Assembly (NCBI GenBank): GCA_030141605.1
Contig: JAQGDQ010000723.1
Span: forward strand, 1 to 64,000
Direction of reading: 5' to 3'
Source: Tubiluchus corallicola
Taxonomy: Eukaryota; Priapulida; Priapulimorpha; Priapulimorphida; Tubiluchidae
Length of the DNA stretch: 64,000 nucleotides
The notes beneath the pieces were generated by a model. That model did no database searches and was not told the origin of the DNA. It saw nothing but the letters and a program-made list of their open reading frames with translations. A program made the translations under genes and the position numbers. Shown here piece by piece: positions 46,903 through 59,841 of this stretch. Numbering within the stretch: the first letter of the stretch is position 1; every line of letters begins with the position of its first letter.

Positions 46903-49900
46903 AATTTATATCTATCTATCAACATCTTACTTGGAATATCTTAGCAGAAGCCGGAGTGCCATAAGATGATCATTTATGTATTTTACCATTATAAATTTAG
47001 ATTATAATACATTATAGAATTTTACCAAATAGTTATTAAAGTGACAAATTATATTATACACTATAATTATTGTTTTATTAAACAAGATTATACTAACTAT
47101 ATAACTACAAAAAATGTCGCTTAATATGCGAGCGGTTCGAAATTGATTAAACATTGCTTTATCGTTAATACAGAGTAAGCCTATACCCTAGTCCTAAATG
47201 CAGTGATTTTAGGGAAAAACGTTAAATTATCCCACTGGTGCGGTAGCTATAAGTACTAATCTTCAATAATATATTATATGTTCACGCCGTCTTAACGCAA
47301 AAATTGTACAACTGATTTTTTTATCAAAAAGTGTAGTTAGACAAGGGATGCAAAATGATGTAATTTGCGCTGCGCTTACGTTACTTATACAGATTTCAAA
47401 TTAACTGTAAATTAAAACGTTACGATGAACTTTGCTGGAATTATTCGATTTTACTACATTTATAATGTGGCTTAAACCAGTTCATTTTGCATTTTATGAA
47501 AGCGAAAAGTTCTTACATTAAAAGAGTTACACGTATTGAAGTATCAAATTAGCTAGTATCATGTAGCTAGTAGAGAGGAACTCAAAGAACGACTAACAAA
47601 CCTATACAAAGCAAACACATTACTTTTTGATATAAACAATCTTGACCCACAATTAAAAATCTTAGTTTTTCTTTCTGGTAGTTCTCTACTAAATTATGAA
47701 TAGAACATCATCGTATCACCGGATACAGCAATATACTGGCTCATCTAACCGTTTTAATTATATTAATTAACAATTGGAATAGTTATCTATATTTTGTGAT
47801 AGATTTGTTTTTCCTGTTAAACTGTACTCCTGTAAATTTTGCAGCCTGAGGCAACTTGATCAGAATTTATTTGCTGTTTGCCAATGTCAATTATTTCAAA
47901 TAAATGTTTATAAAAAAAGTATCAAATTAGGCTTAACTATCTAAAACGTGATTGATACGTAATACACTAGAAATAATTTTAATAGCCTTTATAAATTTAT
48001 AATCAAGTTTTGTTAAACATGTGCGTCGTAGAAGCCAGATGCCTACAAACAATAATGACATTATGTTAAATTTGAACATTATGTTAATTTAAATTTGGAC
48101 AACCTATGCGAGGCCCAACTGCGCACAAGTTATATTTTCTCTCACTAATTAGTGCAATAATCATTACCTTGGTAACTGCTCTAGACATCAACAAGAGTAT
48201 GCTTTCTAAAGTACTTGTAATAATGAAAACTTTTCTGCTTTTGATAATTCTTTTTTCTTGCCTCAGTTAAGTGCTGGATTTACTTACGCTTGATAACTCT
48301 AGCTCTTTAAACATCTTTAAATCTCGACTCAAGAATCACATGTGTTTTAATAAGCGACCTACTTACTTTTCGAGTGGTAGTGTGGTACTCGAAATTCATC
48401 TGCACACCATACTAGAATGAGGGTTGATTTTTGTCAACTAAATTAAGATTTATACTTCAGAAAATGTAAAAATTACGATAGGTCGCTAGTATCACCCAAT
48501 TGTCAATGTGGTTCTACTTATGAAACAGTCGGTCATTACTTAATTAGCTGCCCTCTTTACCACCAGGCCAGACGCGACTTATTTACGAATCTCTGCACTC
48601 TTTTCTCGGCTTTTAACATCAATGTTTACAGTCTTTCATCAAACAAACTTATATGTTTGTTCCTGCATGGGAACCATATCCTCTAGATAATTCTGTGAAC
48701 ACTCAAATTTTTGTTTTGGTGCAGTCTTTTATCTCAAACACCAAGCACTTTAAATAGTATTAACTTTGTTACTCTTGTTACATATTAATGCTTATATTTA
48801 TTGCAACATTTCTTGTACATTGTGGTCACCATTGTTCTGCATGTCTAGCGTTTCGCTCCCACTACGGGAGGACATATATCAGTTGTAAAATGGTCTGTTT
48901 CAAACCTATATGTTACACCTTCAATAAATTATGTTTAAATCAAAGTACTTGCAACTTAAATAGGCTAATAAACAAAAATGTTCTTTTCTCTACTTTTATG
49001 CTTAATATAAATTATTTCTGCCCAATTTCATTACTTTTATGATCGTTTATGAATAGGTTCTCTTGAGTAATCTCGACTGAAAATCTTTAAATTTGCGTGA
49101 TTTAGTGATAAGCAATTTACTCTGTCTGTCCTTATTGTTTGTTAAATTTACCTGCTTATTTACCGATTTACATCACATTAGATAGAAAAAAATTTTAAAA
49201 GCACACAAAAAAACAGATAGGCTTGTACAATGCACCTATAAAGGCCCATATCGTTCTTCTAGGTAGACGCAATATTAGGCTACAACAATGCGGCTATGTA
49301 TATTTCATCCGCAACTCAGACACTCAGATAAGGCAAAAGTAATTATAATGCACAAGAAAATTATAATAGAATTTGAATTATCGAATATAGTGTCATAAAC
49401 CTATCTATACAATCATTAAACGTACTAGGCATAAATGTCATTCTACTTAAGTCTCATACAGGCTTGACCGTTTATATATAAATAAAGTAGATATGAATTT
49501 AAGTGACAACACTAGCTTGTATATAACTTAATTGGCAAACTTATTGAAATAAATATGCCTATTTATTTGTTTATTCATTCAGTTTTGTTAATTTTACATC
49601 TTATTTTTTTCATTTACTTATTCATTCTTTTCATTTACGTATTTACCTAAGAATACGTTTTTCATCTGTTTAATTAGTTATTTTTCAATCAAGTATTTTT
49701 AGTTCAATTATATCATGACTGTGAACACTAGAATGTTCATAAACAATTGCAGTTTATTTTATAACAATTTTTACCAATTACGGGTAATGATTTGAAGAAG
49801 AAAGATTATCTTAATCTATCTTATCTCTATATCTTAATCTAATTTATCTTAATATATACTTACGCTATAAACTTACTGTTACTAAATCCTTTTAATGCCA

Positions 49901-52900
49901 TTCTCTTACAACGAGACGCAAACTAAATATGGACTATATCTAAAATAATTTTACAATGTAGTATCCACTACCTATGGCTTAGAATTATTTTTTATTATTC
50001 AACACCAATAAAATTAACTTCAAACTCCAGCTTGTAAGCAAATGGCTTAAGCTGTAAAACCAGCGCTTTTTGTTATAATTAGATTATAACGTAAATGCAG
50101 GTAAAATCACATTATACAATGAAAATCTTAGTAGTTTAATGTTATATTAAAATAAAATTTTATTGTTTAGTTGCTTAATTACCTGTGTTGTTGTCTATTT
50201 ATTCATACATTTGTCTGTCTGTGTGTCTGTCCATCCATCTATTCATCTATCTATCTGAAGTCTATCACTGCTAGCGCGTATGACAGCTAGGTCTTACACT
50301 ACTGTTACTTTGAACGAAGATAAACGCCAAACGTTATTATAAACAATTGCTTACAGTGGTATAGGCCTAATACCTGACGAATAACGTACTTATTTAGTTA
50401 GCTAATTAGGCCTACAGGCTTGCATTTTTGCTGAAGTTTTACCTATGCTGGTCTGATTGCCTATCATTATTATAAAGTACTTATGCACGTAAATGTGTAC
50501 GCTATTAAATTTAGGATTATTCTGTCACATTAAATATAAAAATAGCAGTTCATTTATTCCCTCACAATAATTGTATATGTAATAGCATTACATGCTTCCT
50601 CGCACTGTGAGACGCGTGATCCTAGATTTATCTGTTTACGACTGTTTGTTTGTTTGTTCATTAGGTTACAATCCCTATACCTCCCCGTATTCACTGGTCA
50701 GCGAACTGACAGGCAGATCCTCAAAACGAAAGAGAAGACACCGGACAATATTCACTGAAGAGCAACTGGAGCAACTAGAAAACACATTTGACAAGACACA
50801 TTACCCCGATGTATTGCTCCGCGAGGAACTAGCTGCAAAAGTAGATCTGAAAGAAGAACGAGTGGAGGTGAGTCAAAAGCTTAGCTGATTTGAAAAAACA
50901 AACACGTGACCCAATAATTTGGAGCACTTGGTAATTGGGAATTTTAGGAGTTGTTCGAAAAATGACACCAATAGCTCAATGGTAGCGTGCTCGCTTCTCA
51001 CTCGGGAGGTCACTGGTTCAACTGCCAACCGAGTCTGGCCAAACTTGAAAAATGATACGCCAGGTTCTTCGGCCAAGCACGCGGGCTTATCGAAGTAACA
51101 TGTGGGGAAATAATAATCGGTACGACCTTGGTAATAAATAATGTGTTACTTTAGGCATTATCTTAATCATTAAATCAATTATTTAACTTCAGCAGTACAT
51201 ATACAAAACCACAACATGCAATATGATTAGAAAAAAACCAGTATAGGTAAAAACACTAATGAAGTCATATTAACCAAGAGCATATGCAATACCTCTCGAC
51301 TATGTCCTTATGATGATAATGACCAGAAGTAGCTGTGATATCTTTGTATGAACATCAAGTAAGTTAAGGAAGTTTGAATTGGTTTAAGCAGCGCACGCTT
51401 ACGGAAAGCCACGATCGGCTTACGAAAAGTCACGAAGTTCACAAGTTACAACACAAATTTGAGGTGAATGGAGGCATCCACCGCGCATGAAAATTTCTAT
51501 ACAACAGTAGTATAAAAGACTATATGCTTTATAGATAGTTTTTGTGCAAATTTAGGTAATGAACTTTAGGTAAGCTACAGATGTTTGAATTAGTGTAAGC
51601 TGTCGGCACTTACGAAAAGCCAGTTGCGTTTGCAAAGAATCGCGAAGTCCACCAGTTACGTCATAACTTTCAACTGATGGCGACGCCACCGTGCTGAAAA
51701 TTTCTATAGTGCCATAGTGTAAAATCACTTTCTAGACAATTTTTTCGCCATTCTGTTTGTTACATTTTTCTATATTTAGGTGATCATAGTAAAATAAACC
51801 CAACATGCTAAATTACTTGTCTTCTCCTTTAATAACATCGCATTTGTCACCTTACAGCTCAACTTCTGATTAAAAGCTGATCTGAAATTTGCTAAATTAG
51901 ACGCTTTTGTGCAAAGCGTAAAATAGGTGAAATAACATCGTCAGTGTGAAAAGTAATGCGTGACACTGGTACTGCCTGAAGGTAACTAAGCAATCACGTA
52001 AAGGTATGAATTAGGTAGCTAGGATCCAAAGCAACAAGAGGCCATTTTGAATGCTGAAATAATTAATCTTGACTTGATTAACTTACTCAAGTGTGATGTA
52101 CGATCTTGTTGCATAGAAAAGATTATCTGCAGATATCATAATATACGTTTTACGTCACTGGGTTTCATTTTAAGACTTTGAGAAATTAAGTAAATTTCCT
52201 GTTCTAATTTAAAATTTCTAGACTACCGATGAACAATATATTTAAATTTACTTCTAGGACATGTAATAAACCTGTATAAACTAAACAAATAATCGAAAAA
52301 AAGAGTAAGCCCCATCAAGTAACTAAAAACAGACGAGAAATTAAAATGTTTAATAGATCATCACTTTATTGCATTTTAGACCCCCCCCCCAAATTCATGC
52401 ATTTTAGATACCTAAATTCAATGTTGAAAAATTATGTTTGCATTGTGATTCAATCTAGAGTACAAGTAAGAAGTAAAAATTATACAACACGTCTTAATTT
52501 AAAGTAGAACACATATCTCAAATCAATGGTGAAAATATTTTGTCAATAAAATATTTATGTGATAAATGTCTTAGCTAAGAGTAGGGCGAAAATATGAAGT
52601 TTTTGTAAAGTAAGTGCAGTATTGTGATTCAGTTTACGGCTATATCACGTTGAAAACACCGGTTCTCGTCTGATCACCGAAGTTAAACAACGTAGAGCCT
52701 GGTTAGTACTTGGATGGGTAACCACCTAGGAATACCAGGGGCTGTAGGCTTGCGGGATGCCCACACTGTATCTCGACACTAAGCGGAGGAGCTGCACAAG
52801 CAGCCAACGGCTAGAGGGCAGAGGAGGTCAAGTGACCCAACGGCCATGTGTAGAGGAGTAAACCTTCCAAATCAGGAGTGGAGCCCCGAAGACGGACCAG

Positions 52901-55900
52901 TGCAGCATGCTCACTGACTCCAGCCGCTCCTGCAGCCAACCTGGTGCCAAACGTATCGTTCCGCTTTCATTTTGGACTACACCGGGGAGGAAGAGAGGGG
53001 CTTCCTGTTGTCTGGGCAACTCAGGATCTCCATACACCTTGCCTAGGCGTGCGCCCTGGAGACGTTCAAGAATCGGACTGCTCAGCCACAGTCGACGCTG
53101 CAGCTCCATCAAAGTGATCAATAACTGACTCTCTTGGCGCACACTCCATTGTCTTCCAAGACAGAAGGATGCCAACAACAACATTGTGATTCAGTGTTGA
53201 CTTCATATAAAAATTAAATTCGTGTTCAATGCACATGTACAGGTTAATTGTTATGTACGCGCACAATAAAATGCTTGTACAACCTCAACGCTATTAATTA
53301 ATAAGTATTAATAAGCGTGATTCAATGCAGAGTATACAAATATAAGAGTGAATAAAATGATATAAAAGAATCACAGGATACTAAGAACGACTTAAGTACT
53401 TCAAGGTAACAACGTAAACCTTGCTTTAATGTAAGTAAATTAATGTGAGATGAAATTAATTTTAGCGTGATATGGGTCACCAAAGTTGTATAAGTACAAA
53501 AGACCATGACTCACTGTTGAATACATGTATGTACCTAATAATGTTTGTGTAATACAAGCACGTATGAAACCTGTTCGGATTATGGCTTCATCAAGATTTA
53601 ATGCGCCGATTCGAATCCGTCAATCCCAAATGCAAACTGAGTCTCTGATTCCAACCTTAATCCGAACCAACTGCCAACTCTTACACATGCTAATACGGTT
53701 CTTCAGTATTATCCGCTCATCAGGGCTACTAATTTTAATCACGTCCATTCCAAGAGCTGCAGGTCGTAGCATATAAGTTGTCCTAGATTTGTATTTAACT
53801 CGTTTTTATACATAAACATATAGGGGAGACCCGGGTAAAGTGGATCACTTAAGGGTTTCCATTCATAGAGTTCAAGACGTTTGATCTGTAACATGCCCTA
53901 TTCTTCCGTAGGAAACTCTGCTATATTCATGTGGTATAATTACTATTACTCGTTTAACAGATAATTCCGAAATACGAAACCAAAATTTCTAGGGCAAAGT
54001 GGATCTCTTCCAAGCATAGTGGATCATACCGGAGCGGTTGAGTTCAACTAACTAACAATATTTATTAAATCGATTTTGTTTATTTTGCAAAAGTAAATTG
54101 ATATGAAGCAGCAATGAACCATCCATCATATGTAAAAACAGTAGCGAATAAATTTGCACTAAGTGGAATTTATCATCTATAAAAGTGAACAATCGCAAGA
54201 AAGTGGGTGAAAAGTTTATTTTTGTGTACCGCGTTTAGACAAACTTTGCAAAGATCGAGGTCGTTTATGCAGAGTACACAGTAGATGATGACGTAACATC
54301 ACACAGTGCGTAGACCGCGACGCCTTACGGAAAAAAGAGCAAACACATTTGATCCGCTTTGCCCAGTGATCCACTTTACCCGGGTCTCCCCTATATATAT
54401 ATAATTGTCTATATATTTGTATACATAATTATATATTCCATTTTTAAAAGAATTTACTTCCGAGTACAACCAACAGCCGCTAAGGACGAGCATTCTTTAC
54501 CACAAAGTGAATTCGAATTGAATCGAACGTCTGACTTTCGAATTTTATCTGAAGTTTAACGATTTTCGAATCACTAATAAAAAGCGGTCTCACAAAAGTC
54601 GTGTATATTACATGATTTTGTTCTGCAGTAAAAACACTAATAAAAATACCATGCTTAAAACCTAGACACAGAAATCACAGATAAATTGTGCTAGTTGCAT
54701 GATGTTTCAAACATTTTAATGATAAAGAACACATGAAGCTGAAGTGCTGAATTACTCCAATCTGTAATTTTAGGCTCGAGCCGAATTCGAACGAAAAAAC
54801 TCGTTTAAATCGAATTAGAATTCTATTTGATATACACTCCCAGGGCCAACACGAACCAACATGATGAAAGATCGCTAAGTAGTAATAGCAAGTAGTTTCA
54901 AAACTTTCTTGGCACAATGTTTCCTTAAAAAGTTTGTTTAATGCTCTACAGCCAGTAGATGGCGCTCGTGATAGATTTTCACGGTCTATTTGTTGCAATT
55001 TCAGTTAATAATAATATATAATAATAATAATTTCAGTTAATAATAATATATAATAATAGTAATATCTTTATTTAAGAAAGCTACTTACAATCCCAAGAAA
55101 AGATTATAATAAAAACACGTTAAAATATTGTTTATTTTATTAAACTTAAATAGACGGTTGGCCCAAAGTTATGGAAAAGGATCGAAATTCATAGAATTTT
55201 AATTAATTTTACCTGATTTTAACTTACGTTAATGTTTTACCGAAAAACAAAAAATTTACTGAACTATTTTTACAACATTATTTTTCGGCATTTTAATAGT
55301 TTTCTTTACAATATTTATGAAAGTTCTGCGTTCATTAATGTCCTGTTCACCTCTCTCTCTCACCTGTTCACCTCTCTCTCTCACCTGTTCATTCTCAAAT
55401 TCATGGAAGGATTCTGTTGATTACATAGTAACACCCTGGTATATTCGTTTATGAAAGTGGTACAAAAAACAGATTTTAGCGCTTATATCTTAACGCTCTT
55501 CCATTAATGACGTCGTTCGTTGGTTGAAAAACAGCAGTGCACTGCAAATTTATGTCAAAAGCAGAATAAGTTTTTACACAAAATTAGATATAGTATCAGC
55601 TTATGGTGTTGGGTCTTATTTATCCGCTAGCTGTTCCATTCAGTATAGCAGGTTATACTAGAATAATGCAATATGAACTAATTACTGCACAGAATGTTTA
55701 ATTTTATTAAAGGAAAGATCAAGCCTTCTGGGAAGTTAGGCTTATATTCAATAATCCAGAAAAATGCTAGAAGGATTTAGTAATAAAAGTGTGTTAAGCG
55801 CCTCGTGTAATCAGTAAAATCACTACAAAGTTGCGATCATTTTACGTTTGGGAGGCCATTTTGAACGCTCATTCTTCCACCAATGACGTCGTTCATCGGT

Positions 55901-58900
55901 TAAGGAAAAGCAGCAGACTGACATTTTTCGTCAAAAGTATAATAAAATGCTATAAAAAAATTGGATAGCTAATTTTGTGATATTTTTGTATGAACATGAA
56001 GTAAGTTGCGGAAGTTTGAATTGGTTTAAGCAGCGTGCGCTTACGGAAAGCCACGATCCGCTTACGGAAAGTCACGAAGTTCACAAGTTACCTCATAAAT
56101 TTGAGATGAATGGATCCAGCCACCGCGCATGAAAATTTCTATAAAACAGTAGTATAAAAGACTATATGCTTTATAGATAGTTTTTGTGCAAATTTCCTTT
56201 TTTATATTTTTTTAAGTTTAAGTGATATCAGCAAAATAAGCCAAACATACTGAGTGATTTGTTGTTTCCTTTAACTTGAGGGGGATGTTTAGTTCTTTTT
56301 CTTCTTAGGCAGCAAGAACAGTATTTGCAAAATATAGTTCCTCGTCGTGAGAAAAGCAAAAGTTATTTGTAAATCACAGCAGCATGCGAGTTAAGAATGC
56401 GACTTACTGAAAACTTGTGAGAACTAAGCGATTAAGCGCTAGCGTTTACGCATAAATCTGTTTAACTGTTTGAACAAAAGGTGTTTAGAAAAAAGCGTTT
56501 ATGTTCACGTTCGTAAAAAGCGCCGCCTAGCAAAGCGGCCACGCGGAGTGATTAAATGCGCACAAATCTCTAAGATTTCTTTGATCTGCCTGCAAGCCAG
56601 TGAAGAGCATTATAGAGTAACTCCATTATAATTTATTCACTTATAATCCTGGATAAATGTGGACTGGGACTTGGGGCGGATGCAGACTTAAAAGCTGCCC
56701 CCTTTTTTAGATTTCGATCCGCCATTGGTGCTAATCTAAACATCTACAGATTCTAAACAGTCATCCACCCTTTCTTCTCTCTCGGCATTGATCCACCCTG
56801 AACAAGACCCTCTTCACATCCGCCCTCGATTGGGACAGCTGTTTGCGTGAATTACATTTCATGACGCGCTAATACATAAAGAAATAACAAATATATGTAG
56901 AACTTTTTGAAAGAGCTGGCATATTGAGGTTTGCAAGTAGAACCTGAACGGATTTAATGCACAGGTGGGCCAATTTCCACCTTCAACTTTTGTGTAATTA
57001 TTTCGTCCACAACTTTGATAACAGCAAATTGACAATCATTAGTTTGTTCAAACAACGTCAAAGTGAAACTATGTTTCAACTCAATTAAAACCGCGCGAAA
57101 AAATCTGAAGTACAAAACGGAAAGAAAACAGAAACGATAACGAAAAAAACAAGTTTCTGTTAGAAAGACATATGAACTTAATAGGTCAGCTAAAACATAC
57201 TGCGTGAAGGGGTAGTAACAGGTGAAGGGGTCGGCTGTTTCTGAGGCGGAAACAAATAAGTATAGATGGTGTGGGGTGGCTGATCCGATAACGTATGTTT
57301 GTCGCCACCCCTTCCCACTTACTTTGATTGCAGTATTTACTGATGTTGTTTTTTTTAGTTTGGGATAAAATAAATAATTTGAATTTAGATGCACACAGAA
57401 CAAAATGTTGACTAAATTACAAAAATTGTAAAGTAAGAGTTAATTTAAAGCTGCTAAACAAGCTGAAATTAGCGTCTTAGCAATGTGGAAGGTCTGCTAA
57501 CAGCCAGCAAATTATCAACGAATATTTGACAAAGGTATGAAATATTGTTTGCAAGCGTTTGTGTTGTGCTGTTGCGTTTAAATGGTTGAATGAACACGGT
57601 TTACTGTTTTATTCACGTGTTCAATTTAGACGCTACAAACATACAGAAAAAGAAGTTGCAAGGGAAAATATATATGAAATTGCATGAAAAACTGGTGATT
57701 TTTTTAAGCACAGATCATAGGATGTAATGACAATGTTTACCAAAAAGTACAATAAATTCAAAACTTACATGTCACCAAAAACACTGGAAAAATCGCTAAG
57801 ACGAACGAGACTTAATTTGTAAACAGCTGGTGCTGCCCCCTATCAGATACGCTGAGAGATAATTACAGAACGTTTAACCCCAGCGATTTTGTGCATTTTG
57901 ACCTGCATGTCAGACCCAAATCATCGCTTTTCTTACATTGTTCGTCCCGCTAGAGGGCCTTACGGTAGAGGGCCGTAAGCGCTGCATAACGACACTCAAG
58001 AAAAGTGAAGAAAGAAACAACGAAACTAAAACTTAGAAATTAAAAGAGGCGACTGAGGAGAACAACGACAAAACAAAAACCTGATGACAATGCTTCAAAT
58101 CTGACAGGACCAACGACACTCAGCAGGCAGACAGAAGTGCATCCAACGATGTCACGTGTTCGTTTTTTCTACAGGAAACCACTCCTCAACCAATCGCAGG
58201 TAATGTTATGGGCTTCCTAGTTTAAAGTGGGGTCATAACATTACCTGTAGGTTGTCTATGAATAAATGTAATGCACATTCACCTGTTCAGCTCAATATTT
58301 TATAATGCAGGCGCTTCCAACAGACTTCAAAAACAGTATAATTTCGATAAATATGGTACAAAGGAAAATAAAAGCCAATTTTAATGTCCCAGAAAACGTT
58401 CCGTACAAAGTTATATTACTTTACCTGTATTGCATTATGCTTACCTGTTTGAAATACTTACGTAACTAGAAAAGAAGATTCTGAGTAAAAGTTACTGTTT
58501 CACCTTTCCAATGTACACAATAGATGCTAACCAAAACACATTTTTAATCTCATAGAAAAGATAAAGTAATTTAAATTTTTGCTTAGTTAGTTAAGAATAT
58601 GACACCGAATGCTCTGATTATTTTTCAAACTTTATGCAATGTTATTTAAACTTGTTTCAAATGATTTATCGTTAAAATGGCAGTGTCTAACAGTCATCGC
58701 GAGAGTTTAAATTTACAAGTTTCATACAGCGTTGTTGCCAATACAAGCCCTGTGCGCAATAAGGCAGCGTGAAGGTGATGCAAATTTCGAGACGATATTT
58801 TTAGGCTTTATGCAAGTAAAGGGTTTTCTTAAGCATTATAAGGATTGAAATACATAATACATAATGCATAATACATAAAATACATAATATGGTGAATATA

Positions 58901-59207
58901 TTATTGGCAGGTTTGGTTCAAAAACAGAAGAGCCAAATGGAGGAAGCAGAAACGTGAAGATGCCGATCGGGCTCGTCGGCTACTGGCAGAGAAAACTCGG
59001 ACAGAAGGCGCCGCCCTGGTGGAGCAACGACGAACAGCAGTAGAAGTTGGTCAGATTGAGCCTCGGGCTTCGTCCATACCCGCACTGTTACAAGAACGTG
59101 ATGACGCAAGCACAGATTACGTCAGAGCAGATATTAGGCAAACTTTCACAGAACCTGAGCATTCAAAAGAACTAAATCTTCTTATACAGCGTGCACGAAA
59201 AACTTGA
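46270..59207 (+). CDS. gsc: Goosecoid homeobox transcription factor, complete (3 exons, 246 aa)
   Basis: Exons 46270-46510, 50665-50867 and 58911-59207 join with phases 1 and 0; stop TGA 59205-59207. The N-terminus holds the eh1/GEH Groucho-binding motif FTIDSILA (37-44). Homeodomain residues are about 103-162 ([39 protein letters not shown]). Position 50 is Lys (WFKN), the DNA-recognition residue of goosecoid, Otx and bicoid. The second intron falls between homeodomain residues 46 and 47, the classic paired-class position. Length is close to vertebrate Gsc (about 257 aa). The start ATG has a good context (CAAGATGG). Goosecoid is a repressor of axial and mesendodermal patterning. The introns are 4.2 and 8.0 kb, and the second is loaded with mobile DNA. 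AATAAA at 59694-59699 is one possible end. Confidence 0.97.
46814..46900 (+). repeat. (CT)n(TA)n compound microsatellite in goosecoid intron 1
   Basis: CT dinucleotides from 46814 to about 46872 pass directly into TA dinucleotides to about 46900. Confidence 0.97.
47572..47765 (+). mobile_element. Probable non-LTR retrotransposon C-terminal remnant
   Basis: The + frame reads [19 protein letters not shown], then [19 protein letters not shown] and, after a stop, an ILASSNRFN-like string. This resembles the tail that follows the zinc motif in several LINE reverse transcriptases. It is short and broken. Confidence 0.4.
48340..48780 (+). mobile_element. Non-LTR retrotransposon remnant with C-terminal zinc motif
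   Basis: From 48492: [19 protein letters not shown], then [19 protein letters not shown] and [14 protein letters not shown]. This is the C-x-C-x8-H-x4-C motif and CPLY...R that close many LINE ORF2 proteins. Stops and the lack of an upstream reverse transcriptase show it is a truncated relic in goosecoid intron 1. Confidence 0.65.
50960..51140 (+). mobile_element. tRNA-derived SINE in goosecoid intron 2
   Basis: TAGCTCAATGGTAGCGTG (A box) and, 32 bp on, CTGGTTCAACTGCC (B box) have tRNA spacing. The following roughly 110 bp is unrelated to tRNA. It starts about 90 bp downstream of exon 2. Confidence 0.65.
51355..51835. repeat. Dispersed repeat family, copy 1 (two diverged halves)
   Basis: GAAGTTTGAATTGGTTTAAG, AAGTCACGAAGTTCACAAGT and AAGACTATATGCTTTATAGA match 55985-56200 closely. 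A second, more diverged version of the same block follows at about 51580-51830. It lies in goosecoid intron 2. Confidence 0.75.
52632..52751 (+). pseudogene. 5S rRNA-like sequence, 120 bp, head of a retroposon
   Basis: Exactly 120 bp and alignable along its length with invertebrate 5S rRNA: ATCACGTTGAAAACACCGGT, TCTCGTCTGATCACCGAAGT, CTGGTTAGTACTTGGATGGG and GGGGCTGTAGGCTT. Several stem positions are changed (TTTACGGC for TCTACGGC, GTAACCACCTAGG for GTGACCGCCTGGG), so it is unlikely to be a working ribosomal gene. The internal C box is largely kept. Confidence 0.85.
52634..53182 (+). mobile_element. 5S-headed SINE (SINE3-like) of about 550 bp
   Basis: The 5S-like head is fused to about 430 bp of unusually GC-rich sequence ending ATGCCAACAACAAC. 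ATTGTGATTCAGT stands at 52621-52633 and again at 53183-53195, a 13-bp target duplication. The size and structure match the 5S-derived SINE3 class described in fish. Similar GTGATTCA strings at about 52444 and 53318 make the duplication slightly less certain. Confidence 0.8.
53821..54393. mobile_element. MITE with 28-bp perfect inverted termini
   Basis: Left arm 53822-53849 starts AGGGGAGACCCGGGTAAAGT and is the exact inverse of 54365-54392. It is flanked by TA within a TATA context. The inner sequence repeats TGGATC motifs (AAGTGGATCTCTTCC, TAGTGGATCATACC). The element is 573 bp and has no coding frame. It lies in goosecoid intron 2. Confidence 0.88.
54478..54845. mobile_element. GAATTCGAA-rich MITE, copy 3
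   Basis: TAAGGACGAGCATTC, GAATTCGAATTGAATCGAA, TGCAGTAAAAACACTAATAA and AGCTGAAGTGCTGAATTACT are shared with the copies at 10189 and 39485. The right end is eroded. Confidence 0.65.
55760..56290. repeat. Dispersed repeat family, copy 2
   Basis: It matches 51355-51575 over its right half. Its left end (AATAAAAGTGTGTTAAGCGC, CTCGTGTAATCAGTAAAATC) matches a fragment at about 12360-12450 in a DDX28-like intron. The family is probably a DNA element. Confidence 0.7.
58197..58247. repeat. Short hairpin in goosecoid intron 2
   Basis: CAGGTAATGTTATG and CATAACATTACCTG are perfect 14-bp inverses separated by about 23 bp. Confidence 0.7.
58370..58840. mobile_element. Truncated copy of the TTAAAGGACAA element family
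   Basis: TGTCCCAGAAAACGTTCC, ACTTACGTAACTAGAAAAG and the AGGGTTTTCTTAAGC end match the two fuller copies, but the left third is missing or diverged. The fragment ends about 70 bp before the last exon of goosecoid. Confidence 0.65.
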
Positions 59208-59841
59208 ATTACTCTACCAGTATGAGGATAAAATGTATTTATTTGTGTATAATGTAGTGTAGTGACTGTATTATAAGAATAATTAATTTATCTTTTTTTG
59301 GAATTTGTAGTGTACATAATAGTATCAGTGTTTTGTGTAAATCAGGTTATGTACTGCGTATAGTAGCTTTATCATGTAGTGTTTAGAATGGTATTCTATC
59401 CGAGAAACTCGATAAAGTTAAAATATTCGAGAAATTTAACCTTATTTATTTTGCTTTGTTATTTTGTGTTTGTCTAAAACACAAAAGTTCTCATGACAGC
59501 AGCTTAAAAATATTTTTCTTGGCCACACATTACAAAGATTAAAGTTCGACTAACGACATTACAGAAAATTAATACTGTTGGACAACTGCTATTTGTACCT
59601 TCGTACATTTTCCCACAGAAACTTGTGTGTCACAAAACTAATTTAAAAACAAGTTAACAGAGATTTGATCAAAAAACATTTCGCGACTGAGAAAATAAAG
59701 AGAAAAAACTCATTTAAGCAAAGTATTTTTAATTTATATATATACATACATACATACATTATATATATATATATACAACATACGCACATGCAAGTGTAAT
59801 AATGTGTCCATTATAACATTGCACCATCTTCAAGCTTCAGT

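Noticed and set aside
52632-52751. A functional 5S rRNA gene
   Set aside because: Stem positions are altered without obvious compensation and the sequence is fused to a retroposon-like tail with target duplication.
52828-53184. A 118-codon - strand frame in the GC-rich block
   Set aside because: It lies wholly within the tail of the 5S-headed retroposon and is better explained by its GC richness.
56954-57403. A 149-codon - strand frame whose end ([21 protein letters not shown]) looks slightly protein-like
   Set aside because: The first half is low-quality, no family was recognised, and it lies in goosecoid intron 2 without splice support. It could be a transposase scrap but I cannot support it.
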